Notes: generated by a model not told the origin, from the letters alone. Numbered from the stretch's first letter, positions 8,576 through 18,321 are shown. The stretch is 64,000 nt of DNA from Colwellia psychrerythraea (GCF_000764225.1 NZ_JQED01000055.1:248001-312000); one strand, 5' to 3'. Numbers and translations: made by a program.

Positions 8576-9448
8576 TTAAATACTTGGGGATAAATGTAAA
8601 AAACAGCCACGACCTGCAAAAGTCAATTGATAACTAGGTTCACCACCTTTATCGCTATCAACATTTTTTTCTAATAAGCCTTTATCAATTAGGTAATCTA
8701 GCATTGTCGTTGATAGCTCACCTATTTTAGCTTTAGTGGTAATTTCAAGCTTGGTGGCTACGCCTTTAAATGAATACATTGCTTTGATTATTTTGGCTTC
8801 AGCTTCCGATATTTTTGGCATACGGCCTTTGTATGCCGGATATTGATCTAATGGAAACTTTCCTTGGATGCTTTCATAAGAAGCTTGAATTGCTTTTATG
8901 TCGTTACTTCTATCATCCGTTAACTGGAACGTGTGAAAAACGCCAGCTTCTTTACTCAAGTAATCAACTTTGGCTAAGAATATAGGTAAATCGCAGCCTT
9001 CTGCAACATGATAAAAGCCTGACTTCCATTTCGGTACAGGGCCTCGGGTTCCTTCCGGAGTAAACAAGAAAAAGACCCTGTTTAATTTTTGGCTATTGAT
9101 AAACTGTTTTATCTGTTCAACTTGACCTACGCCTTTTGCTGAGCGATCAATAGGAATGGCACCAAGGTACATCATCCATGGACCTAATAAGGGGACTCTG
9201 CATAAACTATCTTTTACTGAAAAGTAAATTTTCACGTCTTGTAAAATTGCAGCACCTAGCGCATAAACGAAATCCCAGTTAGAAGTATGAGGTGCGGCAA
9301 TAGCAACACCAGCACCCTCTGGCGCTGTTTTACATAACTTCCATCCTGCGATTTTAAACCACAGACTGAAAATAAATTTTAGTACGTATTTTGTAAAAAT
9401 ACCGTCGAAGATGGTTTTGTCTCGTATGGTGAGTTCTTTTTTAGCCAT
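8576..9448 (-). CDS. Lysophospholipid acyltransferase-like protein with C-terminal winged-helix-like region
   Basis: 290 residues. The PlsC/LPLAT domain (about residues 25-215) has the catalytic H-x4-D as H54-TSNW-D59 and the substrate motif 'FTPEGTRG', so it should transfer acyl groups to a glycerol-phosphate-like or other acceptor at the inner membrane. The last ~80 residues ('ISEAEAKIIKAMYSFKGVATKLEITTKA') look like a small winged-helix fold, unusual for this family. Single gene with its own terminator. ATG at 9448 gives the normal N-terminus. The physiological substrate is unknown. Confidence 0.8.
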   Translation of the reverse strand: MAKKELTIRDKTIFDGIFTKYVLKFIFSLWFKIAGWKLCKTAPEGAGVAIAAPHTSNWDFVYALGAAILQDVKIYFSVKDSLCRVPLLGPWMMYLGAIPIDRSAKGVGQVEQIKQFINSQKLNRVFFLFTPEGTRGPVPKWKSGFYHVAEGCDLPIFLAKVDYLSKEAGVFHTFQLTDDRSNDIKAIQASYESIQGKFPLDQYPAYKGRMPKISEAEAKIIKAMYSFKGVATKLEITTKAKIGELSTTMLDYLIDKGLLEKNVDSDKGGEPSYQLTFAGRGCFLHLSPSI

Positions 9449-9961
9449 GATAAAGTTAATACAAAGTTACTGCTGAGATGCAGCAATTGTAACAGGAAAG
9501 AAGTAATAAATATTGATATAGGTGGTAATTTTGTACACTGAAACTTTAATCACTTGCTTGAATTTACTTGGCTGTTTTAATGTGTTGGTGTTTTAATGTT
9601 GTTAATCAGTAGATTGTTAATAATAACATGGGTTTAACATATCTATTGTCAGATGAATAAATTGGTTTTAGCTTCTTGAGTGTTTTAAACGGATCGATTT
9701 AACTGTTTATCAATAAACTCTTATGTAACTTTAAGTCGTTTTAATATGTTAATTTGTTTCCGTATGTTAGCTCGAACTTGGTTCTTTTACTCTAATCTAT
9801 TGTATTTTAGGTGAATAATACAAAATAACTGCTTTACACTAGGTATTTATTCTAAAAATATAACTTATCATGCCTACTGGAAGAGTCTCTTGTATTTATA
9901 TACAATCATATTATCTATGCATTTTTGCATCTTCGTAATTACTTAACGTATCAATAATAAT
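9449..9961. other. Divergent intergenic region, no gene seen
   Basis: 513 bp of AT-rich DNA between the acyltransferase and FHA genes. It must hold both promoters. I see no convincing operator, ORF or RNA in it. Confidence 0.5.
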
Positions 9962-10975
9962 ATGGCTGCTATTTTAAATCTAAATAATAAAAATGAAGCA
10001 TTAAGTTATTTGAATGCGTGTCATTGTTTTGGCCGCTCACCGACTAATGTTGATACTGTTATTAATGCTCAGGAAGTTTCTCGTATTCACGCAGTTGTTG
10101 AATGGAGTAATAACCAATGGCTAATACGAGATCTTAGCAATAATGGCACTTGGGTCAATAACCAAAAATTAGTTAAAGATAACCCGCACAAACTTAAAGT
10201 GGGAGATAATATATTCTTCGCTTCGGGTGAAAGCCATGGCTTTGTTATCAAAGATCTTTTGCCACCACAAAATATGTTATTACCTATTGCTCAACCGGGA
10301 GAACAAGTAGCAGAATTACCTATTATATTAGCTGATGGTAACCTACTTCCTTCTGAGCAGAATCCTGAAATTGCGTTGTTTTATGTGCCGAGTAAAGATC
10401 AGTGGTATAAAGAATTCCTTGTTGATACCGACGGTAGTGCCTACCCTGTAGCCAATTCAGATTTATTATTTTTCAATAATCAAAAGTGGCAGTTAAAACT
10501 GATCCCTTTAACTGAAAATACCGTGCTTATGGCCAAAGCTAAATTATCAGTCGATGAGATAAAGTATCGTTTTAACTTAAGCTTAGATGAAGAAAATACT
10601 GAGTTGAACGTAACAACGGATAATGAAAAATTTTGTTTAGCTAATAAAGCACACCATTATTTAACCCTAAGTTTGGCCAGACATCGTGATGAAGATGCAA
10701 AACAAGGTATCGATGCCGATAATCAAGGCTGGCGGTTACCAGAAACGCTAACGAAAGAGTTGGGATGTGATATTACTTTATTTAATACACATGTTTGTCG
10801 AGCTAAACAGCAATTTAGAGACATGTTTGATGGTGCTTGTGATGGTGATGAATTGATTGAGCGAAAAGGTAAAAAAATACGCTTCGCGGGCGTTTTTTAT
10901 CGTATCTATAAAGGCAATGAATTGATCGTTAATCGCGGACAAGATAAAGTTTCCCTTACGGTATTACATGGATAA
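9962..10975 (+). CDS. FHA-domain protein
   Basis: 337 residues with no signal peptide. The N-terminal FHA phosphothreonine-binding domain (about 20-95) shows GRS, SRIHAVVEW and DLSNNGTWVNN motifs in the right order. The C-terminal ~110 residues ('WRLPETLTKELGCDITLFNTHVCRAKQQF...') resemble a winged-helix domain. Its stop overlaps the kinase start by 8 bp, so the two are translationally coupled; it is likely a substrate, adaptor or DNA-binding partner of the kinase. This role is inference from context. Confidence 0.85.
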   Translation: MAAILNLNNKNEALSYLNACHCFGRSPTNVDTVINAQEVSRIHAVVEWSNNQWLIRDLSNNGTWVNNQKLVKDNPHKLKVGDNIFFASGESHGFVIKDLLPPQNMLLPIAQPGEQVAELPIILADGNLLPSEQNPEIALFYVPSKDQWYKEFLVDTDGSAYPVANSDLLFFNNQKWQLKLIPLTENTVLMAKAKLSVDEIKYRFNLSLDEENTELNVTTDNEKFCLANKAHHYLTLSLARHRDEDAKQGIDADNQGWRLPETLTKELGCDITLFNTHVCRAKQQFRDMFDGACDGDELIERKGKKIRFAGVFYRIYKGNELIVNRGQDKVSLTVLHG

Positions 10976-13670
10976 TAAGTTACCCCATTACAGCCGTGAA
11001 AGATTATTGGGTGAAGGTGGTATGGGTAAAGTTTACCTAGCCCAAGATAACCAATTACAACGACAAGTTGCCATTAAAGAACTAACCTATCAGCCGAAAG
11101 ATGAAGAGGTTAATCATGCCCTGCAAGAAGCACGTTTATTAGCACGTGTGAATCACGCAAATATTATTCAAATTTACAATGTTCATGATGAAGGGGATCA
11201 TATCTCCTTAGTTATGGAGTATTTCAATAGTAAAACGCTGACTCAATTTCAACAAGAAGCTTATACCACCCTGGTACAGAAGCTAGATTTATTGCAACAA
11301 CTTTCAGCAGGGTTAGCGGCAGCACATAAAAACGATGTGATTCATTGTGATTTAAAACCCAGTAATATTTTAGTAAATGATCAGGGCCAACTCAAAATTA
11401 CTGATTTTGGTATTGCTTTATTAGCAACGAATGAAAATAAAAATAGTGAGCCATCCGCAAGTAATAGTCCTCTGCAGTTCGGTAGTTTACTATTTATGTC
11501 ACCAGAACAAATAAAGCTACAAGCAGTGGATTATCGCAGTGATATATTTTCATTTGGAATTATTGCTTATCAATTAATGGTAGGTAGCCACCCCTTTGCT
11601 TATGGTAACAATGGTGGCTCTGCAACCGATGTCGCTAAAAGAATTTGTGAGCATACACCGGAGCATGCCAAAAACTTAATGCTTAATGCACCTAGCGCAT
11701 TAACTGACTTGTTAATGGAAATGTTAGTTAAACCACTTGAAGAACGTACGTTAACTGCCCAAGCTATAGAAAATCGCTTACAGCATATTAGAACGGCATT
11801 ATTACAAGCACAGATAAGTGAAGAAGAAACAATACCTTTAGGAGGCTTTCCCTTACCAAGTGTAGCCAGTAATGAATATACGCAAGCTGATAATACTGTC
11901 CCACTTCAACAGAGCCATCCTAGCACGCCAAGTGACCAAAACTTACTAGTAGCCAAAAATACAGTAGCTAATTGGTTTCAGCTGAGCGTTAAAAAAATTG
12001 CTAGCGTAGGATTATTGTGCCTTTTTGTTATTGCTGTTTTTTGGTTTGGCAAAGCGAAAGACGTAGAAACTAAACAAGTGGTTATTCTAAAGCCCACATT
12101 TGCTGAAAGCTCGTTAATGGCACCTATGCAGCAGAATTTAGTTCTTTCAGCAGTGGAAGATGCACTGCGACAAGCGGTGATAAATACCAAAAATATGTAT
12201 TTGATCTCGCAACGAGAAGTAAAAGCTATTACCAAAGAATATCCAGATGATTTGAATAAGTTAAGGCAAGCGGTAGGTGCATCAGATATTATTTCAACCA
12301 CACTAGAGTGTGATAATAGCCGCTGTAAAGTAAGTTTTTCACGTTTAGTTGTGAATGAAAAGGCCAGTGATAATTTATCAGTTAAATCTGAAAAAAACTG
12401 GTTAATACCAATAGATAAATTTAATGTCATCTTTAGTACTAGCCAAACACAATTTGTCTCACTTTTTCCCGAAGAATCTGAAATCAATCAATCAGATTTA
12501 GTGCAACGCCCTATTAATGAAAATGATTACCGAGACTATATTGAACTCTATAGTCAAATTAAAGGAGCTGGTAATTACAGTGTTGAAACACTGGATCAAT
12601 TAGAAGCCTTGTTAGTGCGCTCTCCTTATTTATATGCCGCTTATGGCCTATTTAGAGAGACTGCTTCCAATTTATATACAGATACCCGCGATAAATCACA
12701 ACTGAAACGAGTTAAATTAATACTGCAAAACTCTCCACCTGAATATCGTTATAGTGTTTATCATGCCATAGATAGTTTTTATGTTGCATATAAAGCTAAA
12801 GAACATGATATAGCGCAACAACAAATAATAGAGGCAAAAAACAAAGGCGCTAGTAATTTTGTTTTAAGTGAACTTAATGCAATTTTATTTTTTTCAAAGG
12901 GACAATATCAAAAAGCGGCAGATACTTTTGAAGAAGCTATCTCACTTAGACCCAGTACTGTGTTATTTTATAATTTAGCATTTAGTTATTGGCGAATGGG
13001 AGATTTAGTTAAAGCGGAAGCGGCATTAGAACAAATGTTGAAAATTGTTCCTGATAATTATAGGGCAAAGCGCTTGCAAGCTAATATTTGGTTACTGCAA
13101 GGAAAACTTGGATTAGCTATTTCTGCCTATGAAAAAATAGTTACGAGTTTGAATAATGGCACCGATTTAACTAATTTAAGTTTGGCTTATGGTTTAAATA
13201 AACAATACAGTAAGTCACTGAAATCAGCTCAGAAAGCTTTAAAGCAAAACCCTAATCACCCAGTTAACTTATTAAACTTAGCTGATATTGAAATGATACT
13301 GGGGCATGAAAAATCAGCTAAATTTCATTACCAACAAGTAATATCAATATTGATTGGTAAAAATGAAATCAAGTATTTAACAAACTTAGCACAGGCTTAT
13401 GGGCAATTAAATCAAGCAAACTTGGCGATAGCAACATTAAGCAAAGCGCAAAACTTAGCACCTGAGAGTGGTGAAGTATCGTATAGCTCTGCCATTGTTT
13501 ATAGCTTATTGAATGAAAACTCTTCGGCTGTTCATCATGTTAAGGCAGCCTTAAAAAATAATGTTGGCGTTGTTTGGTTTAACCTTCCTTGGTTTGATAA
13601 ACTATGTGATAACGAAGGTTTTGTACTTTTAATGGAGCAATATCAAAACTCGGAACGTTGTGAAAATTAA
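10968..13670 (+). CDS. Membrane Ser/Thr protein kinase with C-terminal TPRs
   Basis: 900-residue Hanks-type kinase. The domain spans about residues 8-275: glycine loop GEGGMGKVYLA (15-25), Lys K37, catalytic loop HCDLKPSN with D128, DFG 146-148 and MSPEQ. The catalytic loop has Cys where most kinases have Arg (non-RD), so activation-loop phosphorylation may not be the switch. A single membrane segment lies around 344-361. The remainder is extracytoplasmic or sensor-like, with TPR units from about 640 to 870. It overlaps the FHA gene by 8 bp. It differs from PASTA-type kinases; the ligand is unknown. Confidence 0.9.
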   Translation: MDNKLPHYSRERLLGEGGMGKVYLAQDNQLQRQVAIKELTYQPKDEEVNHALQEARLLARVNHANIIQIYNVHDEGDHISLVMEYFNSKTLTQFQQEAYTTLVQKLDLLQQLSAGLAAAHKNDVIHCDLKPSNILVNDQGQLKITDFGIALLATNENKNSEPSASNSPLQFGSLLFMSPEQIKLQAVDYRSDIFSFGIIAYQLMVGSHPFAYGNNGGSATDVAKRICEHTPEHAKNLMLNAPSALTDLLMEMLVKPLEERTLTAQAIENRLQHIRTALLQAQISEEETIPLGGFPLPSVASNEYTQADNTVPLQQSHPSTPSDQNLLVAKNTVANWFQLSVKKIASVGLLCLFVIAVFWFGKAKDVETKQVVILKPTFAESSLMAPMQQNLVLSAVEDALRQAVINTKNMYLISQREVKAITKEYPDDLNKLRQAVGASDIISTTLECDNSRCKVSFSRLVVNEKASDNLSVKSEKNWLIPIDKFNVIFSTSQTQFVSLFPEESEINQSDLVQRPINENDYRDYIELYSQIKGAGNYSVETLDQLEALLVRSPYLYAAYGLFRETASNLYTDTRDKSQLKRVKLILQNSPPEYRYSVYHAIDSFYVAYKAKEHDIAQQQIIEAKNKGASNFVLSELNAILFFSKGQYQKAADTFEEAISLRPSTVLFYNLAFSYWRMGDLVKAEAALEQMLKIVPDNYRAKRLQANIWLLQGKLGLAISAYEKIVTSLNNGTDLTNLSLAYGLNKQYSKSLKSAQKALKQNPNHPVNLLNLADIEMILGHEKSAKFHYQQVISILIGKNEIKYLTNLAQAYGQLNQANLAIATLSKAQNLAPESGEVSYSSAIVYSLLNENSSAVHHVKAALKNNVGVVWFNLPWFDKLCDNEGFVLLMEQYQNSERCEN

Positions 13671-13672
13671 TC

Positions 13673-14044
13673 TTATTGCATTATATCGCCATCTTTAATC
13701 GTTCCAAATGTTGAATACATAGGTTGTTCTACTGTTAACTCTTCGGTAGCTTCAACATCCTTAATGTTAACTAGTTTTTCAAATGTCTGTGGATCGGACT
13801 CCGCTAAATTTATTAACCTTTCTAATTGAGTCGCATCTGAACCAGCCAATTTTAATATTTTCTTGAGTAGTTTTGGATCATTCAAGGCGATGTCATTTAA
13901 TCGGTCAACTAACACTGGGTCAGTTTCTGCAAGCGTGATTAACATTTCGGTTGAGCTATTCGTACTCGCTGCAAAAGCGCTAGGTAAATAAACACTGCTC
14001 GTTAATGCTAGTACCACAGATAAAACTTTAATGTATTTGTTCAT
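13673..14044 (-). CDS. Small exported protein with leucine/aspartate repeats
   Basis: 123 residues with a clear signal peptide (about 1-25, ending PSAFA). The middle carries about three or four degenerate repeats of the form LAxxDPxxxxxLxxI ('ITLAETDPVLVDRLNDI', 'ALNDPKLLKKILKLA', 'NLAESDPQTFEKLVNI'), probably short amphipathic helices. It is convergent with the kinase gene, ending 2 bp from it. I do not recognise a family; it could be a periplasmic partner of the kinase sensor region, which is speculative. Confidence 0.7.
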   Translation of the reverse strand: MNKYIKVLSVVLALTSSVYLPSAFAASTNSSTEMLITLAETDPVLVDRLNDIALNDPKLLKKILKLAGSDATQLERLINLAESDPQTFEKLVNIKDVEATEELTVEQPMYSTFGTIKDGDIMQ

Positions 14045-14496
14045 GACAGTTCCTATGTATTTAGTTATTTTTACTATGTATATGGTTCATGTAAAAAAGG
14101 GTGGTATTCCCTTCAAAGCTGGTTACAAATTTATAGACTGGGTGTGTAGTAAGCCATGACAGCGAATTACACTCTGTTTATATTGGCGCTAGATTCTGGT
14201 TTTCATTGCTTTTCCTTCTAATAAGTTATTGTTAAATCATTGCTTATTTTATTTGTTTTTTTTTACCAAAAATTTAAATTTAAAATTTAAAAAAATTATT
14301 TTCGTAATGCAGTGTCATTTTTTTGTTCAACGAACTTAAAAAATTCAATTATTTTTCTCAATATTTTTACGATGTCAGAAGTTTTGTAATGGCGTGTAAT
14401 GTTCTTTAGCTATAACTTGTGGGATAGTTATCTGAGGCTAAAAAACGATAGATTTCTCTGAAAAAACTGATACTTTTTAGGTTAGGAAGGTAAAAA
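14045..14496. other. Divergent AT-rich intergenic region
   Basis: About 450 bp between the small exported protein gene and the next plus-strand gene. It contains an AT-only block near 14266-14300 with TTTAAATTT-type repeats, and no gene that I can support. Confidence 0.5.
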
Positions 14497-14895
14497 ATGC
14501 ATGCAATATTATCACTAGACTTAGATTCAAAGCCTAAATTAAACCTAGAGGTTGATACTATTTCAGCACAAAAAAAAAGTGCAGTTACACGTGGATTAAA
14601 GATAGTGAATAGGAATAATTCGGTGTCATGCGAGAAAGTCCATGTAAAGCAAATAGACGAAAGTTTACTTACAGATTTAGCTGAACACCAGTTGCATGCT
14701 AAGGGAGCAAATAAGTGTTGTCAATGTGCTTATAACTCAGGGTACGAACAAGGTTCTTTGTTACAACAATTTATTAGTTTGGATATTGATAGTTTGGGCG
14801 ATGCGCCAGTACGTGATGATGGTGTTCAAAAGAGTATTCATCAAGCTTTTGCGCTTGGGTACGCCGATGGCGTTAATTCTTATATTAGAAGCTAA
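14497..14895 (+). CDS. Hypothetical protein with two GY-x-x-G helices
   Basis: 132 residues, cytoplasmic by appearance, preceded by AGGAAGG. I recognise no family. The C-terminal half has two similar stretches, 'AYNSGYEQGSLLQQF' and 'AFALGYADGVNSYI', that look like a duplicated short helix, and a CCQC cluster just before the first. It is followed 77 bp later by another small unknown gene on the same strand. Confidence 0.6.
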   Translation: MHAILSLDLDSKPKLNLEVDTISAQKKSAVTRGLKIVNRNNSVSCEKVHVKQIDESLLTDLAEHQLHAKGANKCCQCAYNSGYEQGSLLQQFISLDIDSLGDAPVRDDGVQKSIHQAFALGYADGVNSYIRS

Positions 14896-14972
14896 TAACA
14901 TTTTCAAAATAGTTGCTCATACTGAAGGAAACGGACTGCTTTTTGTACCGAGTTTTGCGACTGGAGTTGCGT

Positions 14973-15203
14973 ATGAATAATAGAAAAACTCTCCTAAGTA
15001 AATCTGGCTTCAATTTGGTTCAAGTTGATTTACTCGATGGACACGATAACGCGATAAGAGTTTCTTATGAAGTTGTCGATCCCGATGAGGATGCTATCGG
15101 ACGTTTTGGTAGCTTATCAGAGGCGAAAAATTTTATTAATATGCTATGCCACCTGAACTTTTTGGAACATGAACAAGAAAATCCAATCTGCAAAGGTGAG
15201 TGA
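14973..15203 (+). CDS. Hypothetical 76-residue protein
   Basis: ATG at 14973 is chosen over the in-frame start at 14913 because CTGGAG lies at the right distance and the extra N-terminal residues look like upstream noncoding DNA. The product is acidic, with a short beta-rich segment ('FNLVQVDLLDGHDNAIRVSYEVVDPDEDAIGRFGSLSEAKNFI'). No known family recognised. Probably in one transcript with the gene at 14497. Confidence 0.55.
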   Translation: MNNRKTLLSKSGFNLVQVDLLDGHDNAIRVSYEVVDPDEDAIGRFGSLSEAKNFINMLCHLNFLEHEQENPICKGE

Positions 15204-15664
15204 GAATGATAATTATCCTTCCATTTTAGCTAAGCTTAATTTTCCTATTAATTGATTATTCAATCAAAGAAAGAGTAGGGAATTAAAGCTAGCTGCGTTT
15301 TTACTTTACATTAATTCTCACTAATCAACTGTTGCTTAAATAAATGCATTGTATTGGAAATATATCCTCAAGGCTTATTTTAAAATAAAAGCTATAACCG
15401 CAATTACCCAACTACTACCTTTGTAGTCTTCATCGTTTTATCATTCAAGAACGTTATATTTTTCTCTTAAGCTTTTTTCGAGCTTTCTTACATTGCCGTT
15501 AGTATCTAACTGCAGTCACCATTGATTGAGCAGTAACTATAAAACTAAATAAAAAGAGAAGATTAATAATATTTGAATGATTTAGGCTTAAGCTATAAAT
15601 ATCACAGCCTTGCTATTGAAAAATACTTGTTCGACTCCATATTTATACTCCATCCTTATTTTGA
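15204..15664. other. Intergenic region, no gene seen
   Basis: About 460 bp before the ABC exporter. A GATAATTATC-containing stretch at 15202-15220 weakly resembles a Fur box but lies far from the next start codon. Nothing else stands out. Confidence 0.45.
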
Positions 15665-15676
15665 TTGGCAGCATAC

Positions 15677-16657
15677 ATGACATACGCATTAGAAATTAGC
15701 GCACTGGCGAAAACGTACAAAGGTGGTTTTCAAGCGTTAAAAGGCATTGATTTAACCGTTAAACAAGGAGACTTTTTTGCCTTGCTTGGCCCTAATGGTG
15801 CTGGTAAGTCTACTTCTATTGGCGTAATAACTTCGCTGGTTAATAAAACGGCAGGTCAAGTTAAAATATTTGGTTATGACATCGATACTGACTTAGAAAA
15901 AGCAAAAAGTTATATCGGACTAGTGCCTCAAGAGTTCAATTTTAGTCAATTTGAACCCTTAGTAAATATTTTGGTTAATCAAGCTGGCTATTATGGTGTA
16001 AGTAAAACTGTAGCGTTACAACGGGCAGAAAAATATTTAAAACAATTAGAGTTGTGGGATAAACGTGATGAACCAGCTCGAGCACTTTCAGGTGGTATGA
16101 AACGTCGCTTAATGATTGCTCGTGCTTTAATGCACGAGCCAAAAATGCTGATTTTAGATGAACCTACAGCTGGGGTTGATATTGAACTACGTCGTTCAAT
16201 GTGGGATTTCCTTCGAGAGTTAAATGAACAAGGTATTACTATCATTCTTACTACTCATTATTTAGAAGAAGCGGAAATGCTTTGTCGAAATATTGCCATT
16301 ATTGATGGTGGTGAAATAGTAGAAGATACCAGTATGAAGAAGTTATTAGCACAATTGGATGTTGAGACTTTCGTTTTCGATTTAAAGCCAAACTTATCAC
16401 TTGCCGTATTAACTGAGTTTTCAGCAAAATCACACGCCATTGCTTACCGAGTAGTCGACGATCATACATTAGAAGTTGATTTAAATAAGTCACAAAACCT
16501 CAATCAGGTATTTGAACAATTAAGTGCAGCTAATATTGATGTTATTAGTATGCGCAATAAAAGTAACCGCTTAGAAGCCTTGTTTGTTAGTTTGATCAAT
16601 AAAAAGTCCAATATTACGCAAGCCAAATCAGAAAGCGCAGTTGTGGGAGCGAACTAA
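15677..16657 (+). CDS. ABC-2 type exporter, ATP-binding subunit (YadG-like)
   Basis: 326 residues from ATG at 15677; an upstream TTG at 15665 is possible but not needed. Walker A GPNGAGKST, signature LSGGMKRR and Walker B LILDEPTAGVD are intact, and the sequence is of the YadG/DrrA export class with a C-terminal regulatory extension (about residues 225-310). It pairs with the permease that starts right after its stop codon. Substrate is unknown; drug, lipid or polysaccharide export are all possible for the family. Confidence 0.9.
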   Translation: MTYALEISALAKTYKGGFQALKGIDLTVKQGDFFALLGPNGAGKSTSIGVITSLVNKTAGQVKIFGYDIDTDLEKAKSYIGLVPQEFNFSQFEPLVNILVNQAGYYGVSKTVALQRAEKYLKQLELWDKRDEPARALSGGMKRRLMIARALMHEPKMLILDEPTAGVDIELRRSMWDFLRELNEQGITIILTTHYLEEAEMLCRNIAIIDGGEIVEDTSMKKLLAQLDVETFVFDLKPNLSLAVLTEFSAKSHAIAYRVVDDHTLEVDLNKSQNLNQVFEQLSAANIDVISMRNKSNRLEALFVSLINKKSNITQAKSESAVVGAN

Positions 16658-17422
16658 ATGAATAACTCTATCGCGTTAAAAAGTATTTTAACAAAAGAAA
16701 TCCAGCGTTTTACTCGAATATGGGTGCAAACCTTAGTACCTCCAGCTATCACTATTAGTTTGTATTTTGTTATATTTGGATCATTAATTGGCTCTCGTAT
16801 TGGCGAAATGGGCGGTTTTGATTATATGTCGTTTATAGTGCCCGGCTTGATTATGATGAGTGTTATTACTAACTCATATTCTAATGTGGCTTCGTCATTT
16901 TTTAGTGCTAAGTGGCAGCGAAATGTGGAGGAAATGTTAGTTGCACCCGTGCCTAACTGGGTTATTGTTGCTGGTTATGTTGGCGGTGGTATGTGCCGTG
17001 GTATTTTAGTGGGACTGATTGTCACCATAGTTTCATTATTCTTTGTCGATATTCAATTACATAATATCTGGGTGATTATCGCTACCGTTTCGTTAACATC
17101 AGCAACCTTCGCACTAGGTGGTTTAATTAATGCCATTTTTGCGGGTAGTTTTGATGATATTTCAATTATTCCTACCTTTCTCTTAACGCCGCTGACCTAT
17201 CTTGGTGGTGTCTTTTATTCGATTAGTTTATTACCTGAATTTTGGCAGGGGGTTTCTCAAATTAACCCTATTGTATATATGGTTAATGCATTTAGGTATG
17301 GTTTTTTAGGTATATCTGATGTGAGCTTAGTCACCGCCTTTGCAGTAATTGGTTTCTTTATAGTCACTTTATTTACTATCGCAATGGTACTTATTTCTAA
17401 GGGTATAGGCTTAAGAAGCTAA
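16658..17422 (+). CDS. ABC-2 type exporter, permease subunit (YadH-like)
   Basis: 254 residues with about six membrane segments and the ABC-2 signature region 'NPIVYMVNAFRYGFLG' near the C-terminus. The ATG directly follows the ATPase stop codon, so the pair is one operon and should form a homodimeric-permease exporter in the inner membrane. The methyltransferase gene begins 2 bp after its stop. Confidence 0.9.
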   Translation: MNNSIALKSILTKEIQRFTRIWVQTLVPPAITISLYFVIFGSLIGSRIGEMGGFDYMSFIVPGLIMMSVITNSYSNVASSFFSAKWQRNVEEMLVAPVPNWVIVAGYVGGGMCRGILVGLIVTIVSLFFVDIQLHNIWVIIATVSLTSATFALGGLINAIFAGSFDDISIIPTFLLTPLTYLGGVFYSISLLPEFWQGVSQINPIVYMVNAFRYGFLGISDVSLVTAFAVIGFFIVTLFTIAMVLISKGIGLRS

Positions 17423-17423
17423 T

Positions 17424-18167
17424 ATGACAAGTAATTCAACAGAGGGAATGAAGGCTATGAGTAGTCAAACATCACTAGGCGATTCTAAAGCAATTATTAG
17501 TAACCAAGAAGGGATACATGAAAAGCTTGATGAAGTGGTGCACAGACATTTAACCCACGCTTCACAAAAGCCCTATCAAGCACACACTAAGGAAGCCTTT
17601 GCGAAAATGGATACATTAGTGAGTGCTTTTTTAGCCGAAAATCCTGAAGGTGAAGTCATATTAGATGCTTGTTGTGGTGTTGGTCAAAGTACACGTCTTT
17701 TAGCAAAGCAAAATCCACAAGCATTAGTGATTGGTGTGGATAAGTCAGATCATAGAATCAATCGTAATGTAGAAGGTTTTGATGTTGATGATGGGTTTAG
17801 TGCTGAAAATTACCAGTTAGTTCGAGCAGATTTAAACGACTTTTACCGTTTAGTAAAAACAGCTAATTGGCCGGTATCAAAGCATTACATTTTATATCCA
17901 AATCCTTGGCCTAAGTCTAAACATTTGCAACGACGTTGGCATGGGAGTGCGGTTTTCCCACAAATAACCAGCATTGGCCAACAACTTATTTTACGTAGTA
18001 ATTGGCGTATTTATTTAGAAGAGTTTCAGCAAGCAGCTAAATTAGTTAATTTGCAAGGTAAAATTACTTCTTTGCCAAATACAGATTCTTCGTTAGCTTT
18101 AACGCCATTCGAAGCCAAATATCAGGCCAGTGGCCAAGTTTGTTGGCAATTAGTACTGCATAGATAG
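17424..18167 (+). CDS. TrmB-like SAM-dependent methyltransferase
   Basis: 247 residues. The Rossmann methyltransferase core starts at 'EVILDACCGVGQST' (motif I, about residue 70), and 'YILYPNPWPKSKHLQRRWHG' (about 155-175) matches the PDPWPKKRHHKRR region of tRNA (guanine-N7)-methyltransferase TrmB. It diverges from TrmB at the N-terminus and C-terminus, so it may be a paralogue with another target. The gene is packed against yadH. A later start at 17457 is possible. SAM binding is firm, tRNA m7G activity is inferred. Confidence 0.75.
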   Translation: MTSNSTEGMKAMSSQTSLGDSKAIISNQEGIHEKLDEVVHRHLTHASQKPYQAHTKEAFAKMDTLVSAFLAENPEGEVILDACCGVGQSTRLLAKQNPQALVIGVDKSDHRINRNVEGFDVDDGFSAENYQLVRADLNDFYRLVKTANWPVSKHYILYPNPWPKSKHLQRRWHGSAVFPQITSIGQQLILRSNWRIYLEEFQQAAKLVNLQGKITSLPNTDSSLALTPFEAKYQASGQVCWQLVLHR

Positions 18168-18321
18168 CAAAGATTGTGGTTTTGTCGACGAAATCACAAG
18201 ACTTTTGCGTTATTTTTTATTAAAGTTTGTTTTTCGTCTTGGTTACAAATAGACAATAATTATAAAATTTACATGCAGGTACAACACAAGTTGGCCAAAC
18301 ATGTAAGTAAAGTGAATAACT

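Noticed and set aside
14266..14300. AT-only block as a replication origin or integration site
   Set aside because: No DnaA-box cluster, direct repeats or integrase gene seen; it looks like an ordinary AT-rich promoter region.
15202..15220. Fur-box-like GAGAATGATAATTATCCTT
   Set aside because: Matches about 14 of 19 consensus positions but overlaps a stop codon and is ~460 bp from the next gene, so regulation is unlikely.
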